A DNA stretch of 64,000 bases from Drosophila pseudoobscura (GCF_009870125.1 NC_046679.1:14632001-14696000), one strand, 5' to 3'. Positions 48,401 to 62,933 are shown, counted from the first letter of the stretch. Program-made: numbers and translations. Notes: a model not told the origin generated them from the sequence alone.

Positions 48401-49200
48401 TCCTAAAACTGAATGATCGTTCGATTGAGCTTTGATTAAGTGAAGATATAGTGCTGAGGCGCTTTATAAATTATAAAGATGAAACCAAGCCGAATTCCAT
48501 TGATTTAGAAGTACTTTATTCTGTGTGTGTGTGTGTGTGTGTGTGTTTGATATGCGTGTTCCTGTATGTTTCCACATGTATTTTGTCCCTTTGGTCCCGC
48601 CCGATCTTTGTTGTAATTAAATAGAGCACATCCATGCCACTGCCCCGCCCAACCACCCTAAACCACACCCAAAAAAAAAAAACCATGTAAAATATAGCCG
48701 CATAACCGAGCAACGTTTTTTGTGCATCTTTCATTTGTTGGATTGATTGTCGGAGATTGAAGAATAAGATGCTAAAGCTAAACTAACAAAAAATCAGAAA
48801 AAACAAAAAAAAAAACACAAAATCAATATCTTTGTAGCATTCTCTCTTTTAAATGTGTGTGTGTGTGTGTGCGTGTGCGTATGTGTATGTTGGTTTTGAC
48901 CCATGTGTGTGTTTTATATGCTACATCCAGGCCACCATGCTGAAGAAAACGAAGAGTAAGCGCCGCCTCACGGAGCCGCATATCTCGCCAGCGGTCCTGA
49001 GTCTCTCTGTGGCACAGTCGCAGCAGGCGCAGGCACAACAGCATCAGCAGCAGCAGCAATTGCAGCAACAGCAGCAACAGCAACTACTACAATTGCAACA
49101 GCAACAGCAGCAGCAGCAGCAGCAGCTGCCAGAGAACGGCGATAAGGAGGCTGCGGGGGCATCATCAATGGTGCTGCCCCCTAGCTTTGGCAGCACCTAG
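33433..49200 (+). CDS. CG31140: Diacylglycerol kinase theta-type (17 coding exons)
   Basis: Exons: 33433-33544, 40479-40558, 40641-40743, 41089-41195, 41255-41339, 41412-41612, 42183-43742, 44263-44589, 44647-45073, 45146-45467, 45538-45767, 45834-45982, 46040-46219, 47013-47298, 47364-47520, 47588-47695 and 48931-49200. All phases close, giving 1567 residues, or 1047 without the long exon 7 (human theta is about 940). The enzyme phosphorylates diacylglycerol to phosphatidic acid, ending DAG signalling. Three Cys/His C1 modules occupy residues 6-230, the first starting [17 protein letters not shown]. Exon 7 (residues 230-749) is acidic, Ser/Gly-rich and lineage-specific. An RA domain is in exon 9. 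The catalytic domain has [10 protein letters not shown] in exon 12 and [11 protein letters not shown] in exon 13, followed by the accessory domain (exons 14-16). The ATG at 33433 has a strong CAAA context. The D. melanogaster symbol is from memory. Confidence 0.93.
33545..40478 (+). other. DGK intron 1 (6.9 kb)
   Basis: The intron splits the first C1 module between GYICE and [10 protein letters not shown]. It contains no confident gene. Visible elements are a perfect CRE (TGACGTCA, 39443-39450), a (GT)n near 38193-38212, GGCAGG repeats near 34722-34737 and several TACATATGTA palindromes. The length and these elements make internal enhancers or promoters plausible. Confidence 0.6.
42183..43742 (+). 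CDS. CG31140: DGK exon 7, 1560-nt frame-neutral exon
   Basis: The acceptor GCAG ends at 42182 and the donor is GTGAAC at 43743. The length is exactly 520 codons, entering and leaving in phase 1, so it can be skipped without a frameshift. It encodes acidic clusters, Ser/Thr-rich stretches, RRRRKR basic patches, Ala/Pro runs and a Gly-rich segment, with no known domain. The open frame continues 71 codons beyond the donor to 43957. Confidence 0.8.
43979..44120. repeat. Short direct repeats in DGK intron 7
   Basis: TCACTAACCATCTAACCAT occurs twice (about 43996 and 44036), together with repeated CCATTCGAA and CATCCG units. This is a small minisatellite-like patch. Confidence 0.6.
44124..44262 (+). 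CDS. CG31140: Possible alternative first coding exon of DGK (internal start)
   Basis: An ATG at 44124 opens a frame ([15 protein letters not shown]...) that runs through the acceptor at 44262 into exon 8 in the correct frame, with no stop. A transcript starting in intron 7 would make a kinase without C1 modules and without exon 7. It is unproven; the composition (basic, Ser/Leu-rich, amphipathic) looks coding. Confidence 0.4.
47696..48930 (+). other. DGK intron 16
   Basis: AT-rich, about 1.2 kb, with a (GT)n tract at 48522-48546 and another near 48855-48871. No gene was seen. Confidence 0.6.
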
Positions 49201-50419
49201 AGCTTGCCCTCCGCCTATGCCTCGGGCCTGAGATATTGGTTTTCCTGTTTTTTCCCATAGTCACAGTAACGAAACGAGACGAAACTATAAGCGCAACAGT
49301 AAACTTAATTCACACAAAAAGCAACAGGAAAACAGAGGCGTGTCGTTCATATTCATAGCGAGCATCCTCTTGTAATCATTGTAATGTTTAGAACAAGAGC
49401 AAAACTCCAATTGCGAAAGCAAACTAAAACTTAATCTTCCATTCAAAGAGAATCAACAGAAACGTATAGCATTAACAAGAAACGAAAACAAATCACCTAT
49501 GAGTAAATATACATACACCCAAAAGGTTGAATACGAGTATGCATAGCTGACAAGCGAAGGGATTGTAAATAATCAATTGGTGCCAAGATTTGAAAAACAG
49601 ATAAACAGAGAGACCCTGGAGTGGCTGCCGCCGAAGCTCTATATGAGAACAATCCACCAAAACCCACAGTACACACCCACCCAACCACCCAACCACCCAT
49701 CCACCACTCTGCACAAAGATGAACAGTGACCACCGCTTTTGAACTTGATTAGAAACTAAAAACACACAACACAACACCACAATACACACCACTCCACACC
49801 ACAGTACACAGCACAGACCCCCCACAGCGATTAGAAATTGTCTACAATTTTGTTTCAGTTGTCCATGCTTTTAATTATTTTCTATTGTTTCTAGGAGAAA
49901 ATATTAAACAAATACAGAAAGAAGTAACATTTTTATGCAAATGCCATATCATATATTCTTTCTTGGTCTTGCAAGCATTTTTTTCAATCATAATACAATC
50001 AATAATATTGAATCACATGAAAACCATTTAGTTTATTGAGTTGCATTTTGCCTGATTTCTCAACCAATTTTATTGCGATCTAGCTTTTGGAACAACTATA
50101 ATTCTAGGATCGACACATGATTTCTGTTACGTTAACTCTATATATTTTCTTACTCTCTCTTTTCTCTCCAAAAATACAATACACTGTAACACACAACAAC
50201 ACCACCTACTTCTCTACTTACCTATATACGCTCTTCTTACTCGATCTATGCGCTCCGGTTTACACACGAAATATGTATTGTAATCCTAACTCTTAAATCA
50301 AATCAATGATAAAAACAAATCAATTTTTCTAAACGAATTGCATTCCAACATTCATGGAAATGTGATTGATGCACCACAAAAAACGATTCAAAACAAAATA
50401 AAAACTACCGTTAACGTAG
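49201..50419 (+). other. 3' UTR of DGK exon 17a / intron to exon 17b
   Basis: CA-rich non-coding sequence after the exon 17a stop. ATTAAA at 49903-49908 is a candidate poly(A) signal for this form. The exon 17b acceptor lies at its end (AACGTAG before 50420). Confidence 0.55.
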
Positions 50420-50593
50420 GCCACGATGTTGAAAAAGAACAAGCTGAAAATGAAGCGCAGGAACACGGAACCCACCATGATCGTTGCCGGCTCGGCGACG
50501 CCCCAACTGTCGCTGGCCCTGCCGCCAAGCGTGGACGAGGTGGTCGATGGGGCCGTGGGCGATGGCGGAACGGGCAATAATACGGATTTCTGA
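50420..50593 (+). CDS. CG31140: DGK alternative last exon 17b
   Basis: After AACGTAG the frame reads ATMLKKNKLKMKRRNTEPTM and continues 38 residues to TGA at 50591-50593, in phase with exon 16. Exon 17a (48931) starts [18 protein letters not shown], so both begin with the same last structural residues and basic tail and then diverge. Exon 17a ends in a Gln-rich stretch and 17b in an acidic/Gly tail. Confidence 0.8.
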   Translation, partial: ATMLKKNKLKMKRRNTEPTMIVAGSATPQLSLALPPSVDEVVDGAVGDGGTGNNTDF

Positions 50594-53500
50594 ATATGGT
50601 ATAGCGAGCGTCTGATTTAACGTGCTAATTCCAGCCAGCCAACCAAAAACCAGCCGCACAAAATGCATCTTGAGCACCCCACCAACCGCCAAACAGCAGC
50701 AGAAGCAGAAGCAGGAGTACCCAGAACCCACCCAAAGAACCAGAACCACGATCAGAAAACAGCAACAGTCCATAGACGGAGTCCAAGCTCAAACAAGAAT
50801 CGAATCGAATCAAATCAAATCAAAAGCTGTAATCAAAATTACTTCTTACAACACTCTTATACTCTACTACAACAAAACTCCACTCCATGTATAAAGAATC
50901 CCAAGTCATGCCAAAAGTTCAAAAGTTCAGCAGACCCGCAACCGCATTTCCTTCCGCATTTCCGCATGTGTCTGAAAGAAGTACGTTAAACTCAAACAGC
51001 TCGAAGCACACACAACTGTACCTCATAGTGCAGCGACTCTACGAAAGTTAACCTATGAAATAGATACAGTACAGTCCAGAACCAGTCAGAGTAACCAGCA
51101 ACAAATCCGATATACAGATATGCAGATAGTATACAGATGTTAGGGAAGATAGAGGTTTTGTTCTAAAACTCAGCGCAATAGTCCTGAGAAGATGTATCAA
51201 ATTCAAGTTCAATATTATGTTCCTTCTCGTTTTGTTCCTATGTAAGAAACAGCAGAAACAGATTAGTGATACCGTTAAACAGAGAAAACCGCAAGCCGTG
51301 AGAGGAATGATGATGGATGATAAAGGAAGAAGAGTCATGCATGCATGATCATTGAAGGATATGAAGAATATGAAGAACCAGGGAAAATGTAATGAAAAAC
51401 CAAAAAGAAACAAAACAAAAAGTACAAAATTGTTGAAAATTGTTTGTTATAACTAAATGAAACTGAAAAAAAAACCAAAGCGAAAAGAAGAAAGTAAAAA
51501 GAAAAGAAAAGAAAAACCACAAAATATTGACAAGAAAAAAGAAAACCAATTAGGTAAATGAATATTGTTCCATGTGGCAAAGATCCTTCGGGATTTTGCA
51601 TGGATACAAAGAAGCAAAAAATATAATCACCGGACTAGAAAAAGACACACGTTCAGCAGATGCGAGAAAATTTATACGAAACTTTTGATTTCTGTATCCG
51701 ATTCGCTTTTCGAATTCGCTTACGAGAGAGGAAAAAGCTGCAAATTGCATAGTTTGTTAAACTACTAATTGGGACGCAACCATTGGAAAAATTGGATACT
51801 ACGGCATAGTGCATAGCACATGTCGCGATTGGAACACAAACACAAAAAACGCATAGGTCATATATGATGTTGATGCTTAATGCAAATTCTGTCTGGATTG
51901 TGCAATTGGTATAAATTTTCTCCGGTGCTGTGCGCCAACTAAAACTAAAACAAAAACATAACACACAAAAAATTAAAGAAAACGAATGCATTTTCAAGCT
52001 TATTGAAATGGCGTCATGCCCGCGCAAAAACTGACAGGCAGAGATGGATCTTTCTGTCAGTTCAGTCTGATTTTTGTCTGTCTGTCAGTCGACTGGGCGG
52101 CGCGTTAGTATTTCACTTGCATTTGTCTCAAAAAGTAAAAAAAAAACCTTTTTGGATGTCGAAGAAAACAAAAAAGAACGAGAAGCTAGGTAGCGAAAGA
52201 AGATGGAAGGAACGATGATGATAGAACGGAATGGAAAGATGGAAATCCGAAAACTACAATTTCAACTTTAAAACGCTTATAAAGAAAACAATTTTTGAGA
52301 AATTTATATACTAATTTTTACGTTTACGTCTCGTACATGCATATGTATGTTTGTACAAGAAAACAAGAAGACCCCCATCGCGTAGGGATGGGTCGAGTGC
52401 GCGGTCTCCACCCAAGCGGGTATTCGGGCGCGCACTCGGCTCATCCCTACCACACCACACGAGTGGGGGGCCGTTGGGTGCATGAATATCCGGTTCCGTT
52501 TTGTTGAGTACCGGAAGAATAACGGCGGAGTGCACTTGGCGTCCCCCGACCAAAGGCCACAGTTACACGCAACACAACCATAAGAATACTGAGTTTTTCG
52601 AGAAGCGTCTCACCGTCACACGCACCGTTATGAAAGCACGGAAATCGCATAACAGTGGACATCAAAATTCCAATGCGGCATACCGATACCCAGACCAGGC
52701 TGCGGACTGGCCCTGGAGATTGGGATGCACACCCAAAATTCGACCTATCACCAGACACTCGTTTTGCGTTCGACAAATCACCTTTGACCGGCTGCGATTA
52801 AGGGGCTCAGTGCTTGGGGTTAATCAGAAGACACACACCGATTTCCGTACACTCTCCGAGCGGGGGCCACGCCGCGGCTTGCCCCAGCAGTGGGCCGTGC
52901 AATGGATTGACTAAAATGCGCCCTACGCCAGCGCAGTTTAATTATTATTTTGTCTTAATTTTCACATTACGAATTCGGACACTCCTCTACTATTCAGCCG
53001 ATATTGCACGACCCTATGCGCCGTAGGCGCCGCGACGTGCGTCCCCGTCAATTATTCAAGGTTCGGGCTCATCTTGAATCGACTTGGATCGATTAGCCCC
53101 CGGCAATTTGAATCGCAGCCCGCAGGAGATTTGATATTTTGCCTCATTTCGCACAAGGAAACACAGCAACAAGAACACACAAACCAACACACAACTTTCA
53201 TTTATGTTATGACACGAACAACACAAAATATTATGTTTTTAAATATATTTCAAATAAAAAAACAAAAAATACAGAAAAAACAAAAGTCTAGGCTAAGTTT
53301 AAGAGAAATTACTATAATATGCTATTCAAAGAAATCCAAAACTCTACAAACCACACAAAACAAAAAACAAGAAAATACCAAAAACAACAACTAAAAATAC
53401 TAATTATAGTGCATACATTGATGTAGTGTTAGAATTAAGAAGAAGAAAAAACAAAAACAAAAAGATTATATTTCAAAGAGAACCCAATATTTGAAGAGAG

Positions 53501-54590
53501 CCGCCAAGAAAGGAAGTGAAGTAAAGAATTTGTTCATGGATGCCAGAAAACCAAAGACCTAAGCAGAGCGCCGATACATATATACATACAGATACCATAT
53601 ATACGAGTAACAAGAAAATACCATAAATGTACAAGTAAACTATTTTTCTCTATATCAATCTTCCACTCCACCATTTTTGCTCCACATTAAGAAACAACAA
53701 ACTCGATGCAAGCAAAGATTTAAAGGAAGGGAGATGATTAGCAGGAGCGAGAGCTCCAGAAGTGCAACAGAAGAATCCTGATAAAATTGTTAATTGAATT
53801 GTAACAGACTACGCAAGCAAATACGGAATTTGAAGTAAAATGTACAATAGCGTCGCTTTAAAGTCTATAAGAAATCCAAAGAAACCCCAAAATTCCGTTT
53901 GCCATTACGACAGATTCTTTAGAGACATCAACAAACAACAAAACACAACACACACGAACGGAAAATAACTGCAAAATAAATGTAACTGAAATAACAAAAT
54001 TGTATTAATTTACTCAACAATATTGTGGGATGGGAGGAAATACTGGTAAGTATTCAACGAAATTCATGTAGGTAGGTATTATTGGGTTTTAATTATTCTG
54101 GGGAAATCTAGCTTTGGTTTGATATATTATTACTCTCTTGTAAAGGTAGTTCTCCAGCTAGAATAATTTTATATACCCAATCTGTAGGCATACACCCTCC
54201 AGCATCGCTTCAAACTAGTCGAAAGTTCAGTTTTTATGTATATATGTATCTCTATGAATAGAGTATTCAAATTGCATTTTTCGAAATATATTTTTATATT
54301 ATATTCCCAATTAATCACACAAAGCATCACTAAATCAATATATATGTACAGTGTTCAGTTTAATGATCGACGGAACATACACAGAATCCCCGAAAGAACA
54401 CTTCACATATCTATTAATATCACTCAATTTATTTCGCTATATATGTACATATAGTCGTACATAAAAAAGTATGTAACCTCTTTGATGAATCATTCCAAGC
54501 TTCGCGGTGGAAAAGATGACTGCAACCAAAATAATTTAATTTTGCGTGATTCTCACTTGTGGAATCTCACTTGTCGTAAATATTAATCAA
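50594..54590 (+). other. Probable long 3' UTR of DGK exon 17b form and convergent intergenic sequence
   Basis: About 4 kb of A/CAA-rich sequence without a gene, typical of a long fly 3' UTR. AATAAA at 53975-53980 is a candidate end. It is interrupted by a GC-richer block at about 52380-53110. From about 54000 the sequence is AT-rich intergenic. TMEM179-like transcripts would end near 54596-54591 (AATAAA on the minus strand). Confidence 0.5.
52380..53110. other. GC-rich unclassified block with a 22-bp-arm hairpin
   Basis: The block differs sharply from the A-rich flanks. At its left end 52382-52403 pairs with 52429-52450 over 22 bases, with two positions that become G-U in RNA, around a 25-nt loop. 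No frame matches a known protein (the longest is 137 codons, plus strand, without an ATG). It looks like an inserted element or a structured RNA segment. I cannot classify it. Confidence 0.45.
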
Positions 54591-54853
54591 TTTATTTGGC
54601 TATATGTATAACATGGAATATTCGATTAAATACATACATATATACAATACATATCACGTAAGTAGCTTAAATAATAGATTTCGTATCTCTAATTAGTACT
54701 GGGCACAACGCTAACTACATGCAAATCGGAGTGCCGTTGCTTGGTTTCAACCTCTATGATACGAACGAGGACTAAGTGACATACTATGATTATAACGCAC
54801 ATGATGAGTAATACGTAGAGAATCACAAACTGCTGGCTCGTTTCCAATGCCAA

Positions 54854-55750
54854 CTATTTGTTGTTATCCGAATCAGAAGAGGCGTTCGAGACAATGGGAG
54901 GTGTGGATCGTCCATCGAATTGTTGCTGATTGACCAGGCGCTGTCGCTCCAGGTACATGGAAACCTTGATGTTGCGCACCTGATGGTTGTCGATGAGCTT
55001 CAGCAAGGCGATGACGCCAATGCCCACACATATGGCAAATGAGCCCCAGGCTCCAAACTACAAAAAACAAAGGGACAAAATTTATAGGGAGTTCATAAGA
55101 ATAAGTATCAGCTGTCACCTGTGTTGTGCCCATTTCAATGTAGAAACCCGAAGTATTAATCTTCTCCGTGTCTCCGCGGATAATGTTTTGGCCAGCCGAG
55201 ATCTCGCAGGATGGGAAGCGTTCGGTCATGCCATCGCACCAGACAATGAAGCCCAGTGTAATAAATATGGCAGATAGAATGGACATGGCCAGCATCCAAA
55301 TACCCAAAACGACGTCAATGAACAGTGCAATAAACGAAGCCTCCTCCTTCATGCGTGCATATCTGATTGACAAACAATGAATCAGATTAGGGAGTTTTCC
55401 GCAGAAGTTGGAAAAGTAGTGTAGTAGGTACATACCGATATATCTGCACCACTGATATGATGAGCAGGAAGAACCCTGTAATCAGTGGGAAGTTGCAGAA
55501 TCCATTTGATGCCCAATTCACATCGAACATGCCGTCCTCCTCGCGCCATTTGCCCGTCGTGAAGAGGAGACAGTGTCCACTAGGAGCGACAAAAGGAGAT
55601 TGTTAATAATTTATATGGGATATACTGCGCATTTTCGTACCAGAATTGATCGAGATTTATAAACAGCGGCACCACAATGCACAGCGACAGTATGAACAAG
55701 ATGACATGGCCAGCGATCTGGCTGAGCAGAAGAACATTTGCCAAGGCCAT
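54854..55750 (-). CDS. TMEM179-family four-pass membrane protein
   Basis: Four exons: 55641-55750, 55436-55579, 55119-55362 and 54854-55057. Phases close, giving 233 residues, the usual size of TMEM179 proteins. There are four hydrophobic segments: residues about 7-29 (first exon), about 65-82 (ITGFFLLIISVVQIY), about 92-122 (ALFIDVVLGIWMLAMSILSA with ITLGFIVWC) and one in the last exon (GSFAICVGIGVIALL). Between the last two are WCDGMTERFPSC and an acidic loop, which match TMEM179. The C-terminus (STPPIVSNASSDSDNK) is probably cytosolic. The molecular function of the family is not established. It is convergent with the DGK gene; AATAAA on the minus strand lies about 260 bases past the stop. 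Confidence 0.88.
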
Positions 55751-58086
<2,336 letters not shown>

Positions 58087-59543
58087 CAATTAAACAGGCC
58101 GGCGGCGAGGCAATGATCCTGGCTGAGGGCGGGCGTGGTGATTGTTATGCTCCTGCTGCTGCTGGCCTTCGAGTTGAGTCAGGGCATTGGAGTTCCGCTC
58201 ACCCTGCAGCTGGGCGGCCGCTCGCTTGTTCCGAGTTCTTAGCTCTTTATTTCGATAAAAAAAAAACTTTTATCCCACACACAAAAGATTTCAAGTAGCT
58301 TCTACTTTGTCGCCTTTTTCTTACATATACAATTAAATGCTTTATATACTTAACAGTCGCCCCCAAGAGCGGCGCGGATCCATTAGAAAGTTTGAAAGTA
58401 AAATTCAATGTTTGGCATATTCTCGTATTATTTAAGTTCTTTGTAATCGGATTTCGTTAACGTTCGCGTTCTTTAATGTTGTCGCCCCGCCTGCGGCCTC
58501 TGCTTCTCTTGGTTTCCTCCTTCAAATCAGAAACAAACACACACAACAAATATATACATATATATATATATTGGGATATATATTACCCGAATACCGAATG
58601 AATACAAAACGCAGATGATATGTAATTCAAGTAAAACCAAACGTTCAGCAATTATATTAATAGATTTAAAAACTAAAACAAATTACCTTACTAATCTAAT
58701 TCTATGCGCAATAAATAAAGAATCGACCCCTTCAGAGTCGTGCAAGACGCTGCGATATACTCATATGGAGTCTGTTCTATCAATCCAGGTATGGAGGGAG
58801 GATCTATCAAAAGGAAAAATGCAAATTGGGCATTACATGTATTCAAATGTATTTATTGTTCGGTTATGTTTTACACGATGTGTTCTACTTCTAAAACTAT
58901 TCAATACAATCGATATATATGTTGATACTCTATATAGTACGGCTATAGGGCTTCACGTATATATATAAACTCAACATTTATGTTGGTAAGAAATTTGCCT
59001 CTTGAGGGGTAGGAATTAGGTGAATGCTAATCAAACGCTGCGCTACGCAGCAAGGCTAATCGAGTGGTCTAACTAAACTAGTAACAGAGCAAGCTAAACT
59101 ATATATGTATGTATGTTGCTAAAGCGTTGAGCAAATGCTCCAAAAAGTACTGTGGTATATGGTCTACGTTCTCGTTTGTGTAAATATATGTGTGTATTTG
59201 CATATTGATTGCAATAAAGTACCGGGTCTCTCTTGATTCGATTCCCTTCAACTGGCTAATGGCAGAACATGCAGCATAATGATTTTAAATTTAATATGCA
59301 TTATTGTATCGAAACAAAATCGTATTCCATCGCAGTGTATCGTGGCATTGTATATCTACATAGCTTTCAGTATCTCTTTGTATATGGCAGTCACAAAGCA
59401 ATTTTGTTATCAATGACCGAGCGGAAAAAGCATACTAAATTTGAATAGTTAAGCAACAAATTTTAAATATTGGAGCGTGTGCTTCTTTCTCGATTGCTCG
59501 ATCAGTCTCAGTGCTTGCATAGAAACTGCTCCAAGCACTGGCA
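58087..59543. other. Convergent 3' region of AMMECR1 and UBASH3-like genes
   Basis: 3' UTR sequence with AATAAA at 58710-58715 and 59213-59218 on the plus strand. A 31-codon frame with a Leu-rich start (58147-58242) lies just after the AMMECR1 stop. No other gene was seen. Confidence 0.5.
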
Positions 59544-62500
59544 CTAGGTGGTCGCCAAGGCATTCCACTCGAAGCGCGGGTTTTTCGAGTGTGTCACCGG
59601 CAGGCACTCGGGCTCCACCAGCTTCCAGACGCCATCAACCTGCTCCACGGTTGCCAGACTGCAGTAGGGGATCTTGTGTATAACCTGACGCAGTTCGTTG
59701 GTGCTCCGAGGAGCTCCACCGGTCAACTGGCGAGAGCAGGTGTCCAATGTCGTTGCATGAGCCACTACAAGGATATTACCAGCTGAAAGAAAATTGGGTC
59801 GAAATTTTAAATTACAAAGAAATCTTCAAATGAAGTCATCAAATATAGTTGGATACACACTTGTGCGCTCCAATAGCTGCAACAGAACGTCGTGATTACG
59901 GGTATAAAACTGCTCTGTGGACTCCTTGAGACTGGCGGTAAGCTCCCCTGAGGGCTGCACGGGCTCATACTCCAAATCGATGTTGTACTTGGCCTCAATT
60001 AGTTCATTCTTGGTCAGCCAGTCGGGAACACCGCTGGGGTACCAGGCCATCCACTCAAACAGACCCGGCTCCAGCTTGATCTTGTGCTGTCCGCCCTGCT
60101 GGAGGCCTTCCAGGGCACTGGTGCAGGTCTGAATGCAGCGATATGAGGGCGAGCAGTAGACATGATCGACCTGAACGTGAGCCTCCAGCAGAGCCTGGCC
60201 GATGAGGTTTGCCTGAAATACACCCACATTGGTCAGCGGGGAGTCGTTCTGCCAGCCCTCGGGGCTGTTCTTGCGACGTGGAAGGGTCTTGGGCATATTA
60301 AGGTCCTTCCTCATGTAATTGCCAAACTCATCGAAGCAGTAGGGTATCCAAGTACCGAATGTAAAGTCCACTCGCTCGCCATGTCGCATGATGTACACTT
60401 TGCGGTTCTTTGTCTGTGAGGCATCCAGCGAACACGGATGCATCGAGTGATCCGAGTGGACGCTGAGCGTGTCATCGGGACGCGGTGGCTGCGCTGCCAG
60501 TGGTTCTACAAGGATCTCGTCCACCACCTGCTTGGACATCGATGTAGAGCAGGAAGACATATTGGTCGTAATCTCAATCGTGGGTGTGTGTGGATTTAGC
60601 TGATGGCTCAAGTTCTGGCTATTGAGCAATTGAACTGATGGCAGTTCCAGGCACGGTTTCAGTGTCTGTCGCAAGTATTTCTCGACACTCTGCTCTGAAT
60701 CTTCAAAGGATGAGCCCTCTATAATCTCGGGATGGGTTGTACCTAACAAAAAAAAAAAAGAAAGCAAGTGACAAATAAGTACAACTTTTACTGAGAAATA
60801 TTGATAAGATAAGGGAGTGTCAATAAACTGGAGTGTCCGCTTTTATCTCGTTTCTAGATGAATTACTTACTCAGCCGCTGACGTTCCTCGGGTTCTGTGG
60901 ATATACTGCGCCCGTCCACAATGTCCAGATCTTCGGCAGATGTAAGCGAAGAGGCCACACTCTTAGACAGCTGGACAACGCGATGCAGGGTCCAGGCGTC
61001 TGACTCGGCAGTGCGTTCGGTGTAGTTAACGGGCAGGTGACCCGTGCTGCCCGTGAGCCAGGAGATTCCCTCGGCCCAGCCGTCACTTGAGCTGTCGACA
61101 ACGTCACTGTTCAAGTAGATGTAGTCGCCAATCCGCAGCTCTAGCTCATCGGTCTCGTGAGGATTGTGCGGATAGACGACTTTCTGGACCTGCAAGCAAA
61201 GAATGTGGCGATTACAGTCCGCTTTGGCGATTGTGAGGTTGCAGGTGCGCTAACTTGTTTGGTGGCGAGTCGTGGGTCGCGGGAGTACAGGCGCAGTTCC
61301 CAATTGGAGGCACAGCCGGCGTCTAGTGTTTCCACGAGTGCTTTCAGTGCATTGAATTGTGCCTGCGGGAACTGATAGGCGAGCGTCAGGTGCAGGCTCT
61401 TTACGTGGGGCTCGAGTGAGATGGCTACGGGGAATTATAGGCAATTAGTGACCGAACGCTACGAAAGACAATCAATTACTAAATGTCAGATATTGCGGGG
61501 CTGCTTATATGTACTTGTATGCCAATAATAATAAGCTACTAATTGCCGTGTCATGGCGTGGTTTGCTATAAACTCTACTCGTCATCAGAGTCTATATAGA
61601 TTAGTAATGTAGCTACGGTCTACGGTTGAGTGTAAGACATCATGCATCGACAGATAAGGACGTATGTGAGTGTGGGAATGTTTTCGTGGTGATAAGGGAT
61701 TAATTTTAGATACTAATACTACTAGAGCTTACATCGACTGCTGCGTGGTATGCAGCGGGTGCCCGAGGAGACCGCTCCGCACCAGGGGAAACAGGCCACA
61801 ATGGCGTCCAGCTGCTCATAGGTATCGCTAATGACTGTGCATCGTTACCATTGCCATTACATTGGGTTCCATTGTCAACGATTAGTGTGTAGGCAGGAAA
61901 AGAGGAGAAGAACATAACCGTAAGCCACTCCGAAACTTGGAACAGAGAACCGAACCGAATGACAGTGAATATGTAGAACGTAAAAAGATAGCCAAAACAA
62001 AAACAACCCAAAGAGAGTGCAACTGCAACCAACAGAACCACATGGGCATACTTGAGTTGGACACCTCCTTGACGTATTGCAGAGCCAGACGCTTGAGATA
62101 GTTGGCATCCTCTTCGGCCACAAAGAAGCCCATGAAGTTCTGGCTCATATACGGCTCTAGCTTGAGAGGGCGATCCAGTAGGGCCCCCGTCATGTCGACC
62201 ACCTGCTTCAGAGCCTTTGAAAGCTGCAGCGAGCATTCGTCCGGTGCCTGTTGGTGGATAATCTGATGTGAGTACAATTTTTAAGGATACAAATTCCCTT
62301 AAGCTGTAACCTTAAAGAAAGACACAAGTGTGATGTGGGGCACGTAGTTGTGGGCACCATTCCAGCCGCACATTTGGCGCGATTTTGACCAGAACTCCTC
62401 CAGCTGCTGCAGGAAAGGTCCCGTGGGACATGCATATATGATGTATTCGCGTGGGGCGCACTCATCCAAAGAGGCATCATTCACATGGGCCAACAGCCAG

Positions 62501-62808
62501 TCGGAAGCGATTTGCACACCTCGGTTTCCCGTCGACGCCAAAGCTTTCTCCCTGGGGATATAAATACAAAAAATCAATACACGACGCTCTCCTTGCCGCT
62601 ATTGTTTGCGGCTTATATCCCAGATACAGCCGCTCAGCTTCCGGTGAAGCCACGGGAGGTTACTGGCATTTGATGGCTATGATAAGGAAACTCACGCTCT
62701 GTGCCGTGGAAATCCCATTTGGAGCAATGTCTGAAGCGGCGTCAAATGCTGCTTGGAGATGCAGATCCGTGTTGGCGTCTGACTCTTACGGGGTGGAAGC
62801 GTTGCCAT
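59544..62808 (-). CDS. CG13604: UBASH3/Sts-type protein (UBA, 2H phosphoesterase, SH3, histidine phosphatase)
   Basis: Exons in order: 62696-62808, 62311-62551, 62052-62247, 61255-61424, 60871-61189, 59861-60742 and 59544-59782. Phases close, giving 719 residues (vertebrate Sts proteins are about 620-660). Residues 22-65 form the UBA domain ([19 protein letters not shown]). The 2H phosphoesterase domain has PHITLVSFF and LHLTLAYQF. An SH3 domain follows (about 244-305, [20 protein letters not shown]). The histidine phosphatase domain has the catalytic MRHGER (His467) and VVAHATTL (His649). A linker of about 100 residues between SH3 and phosphatase is longer than in vertebrates. Vertebrate relatives bind ubiquitin and dephosphorylate Syk/ZAP-70-type kinases. 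The start codon lies about 125 bp below a motif 1 promoter. The symbol is from memory. Confidence 0.92.
61733..61834 (-). CDS. CG13604: Candidate 34-codon cassette exon of the UBASH3-like gene
   Basis: A GCACAG acceptor ends at 61835 and a GTAAGC donor lies at 61732-61727. The 102 nt read [19 protein letters not shown] and about 14 more residues with no stop in the only frame that fits, entering and leaving in phase 1. Joining the flanking exons directly gives ...[18 protein letters not shown], which fits the family better, so this exon would be an optional insertion in the 2H domain. Confidence 0.45.
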
Positions 62809-62933
62809 CGTTATTGTTTAGCCTACTGTTGTCGCAAGAGCCCGTATTTGAAACGATATAAATTTTCTAACGGTTATCAGTAATAGTTTTAATAAAAACA
62901 CAAATTTTTAATTGCAGTAATAGTGTTGTTAGC

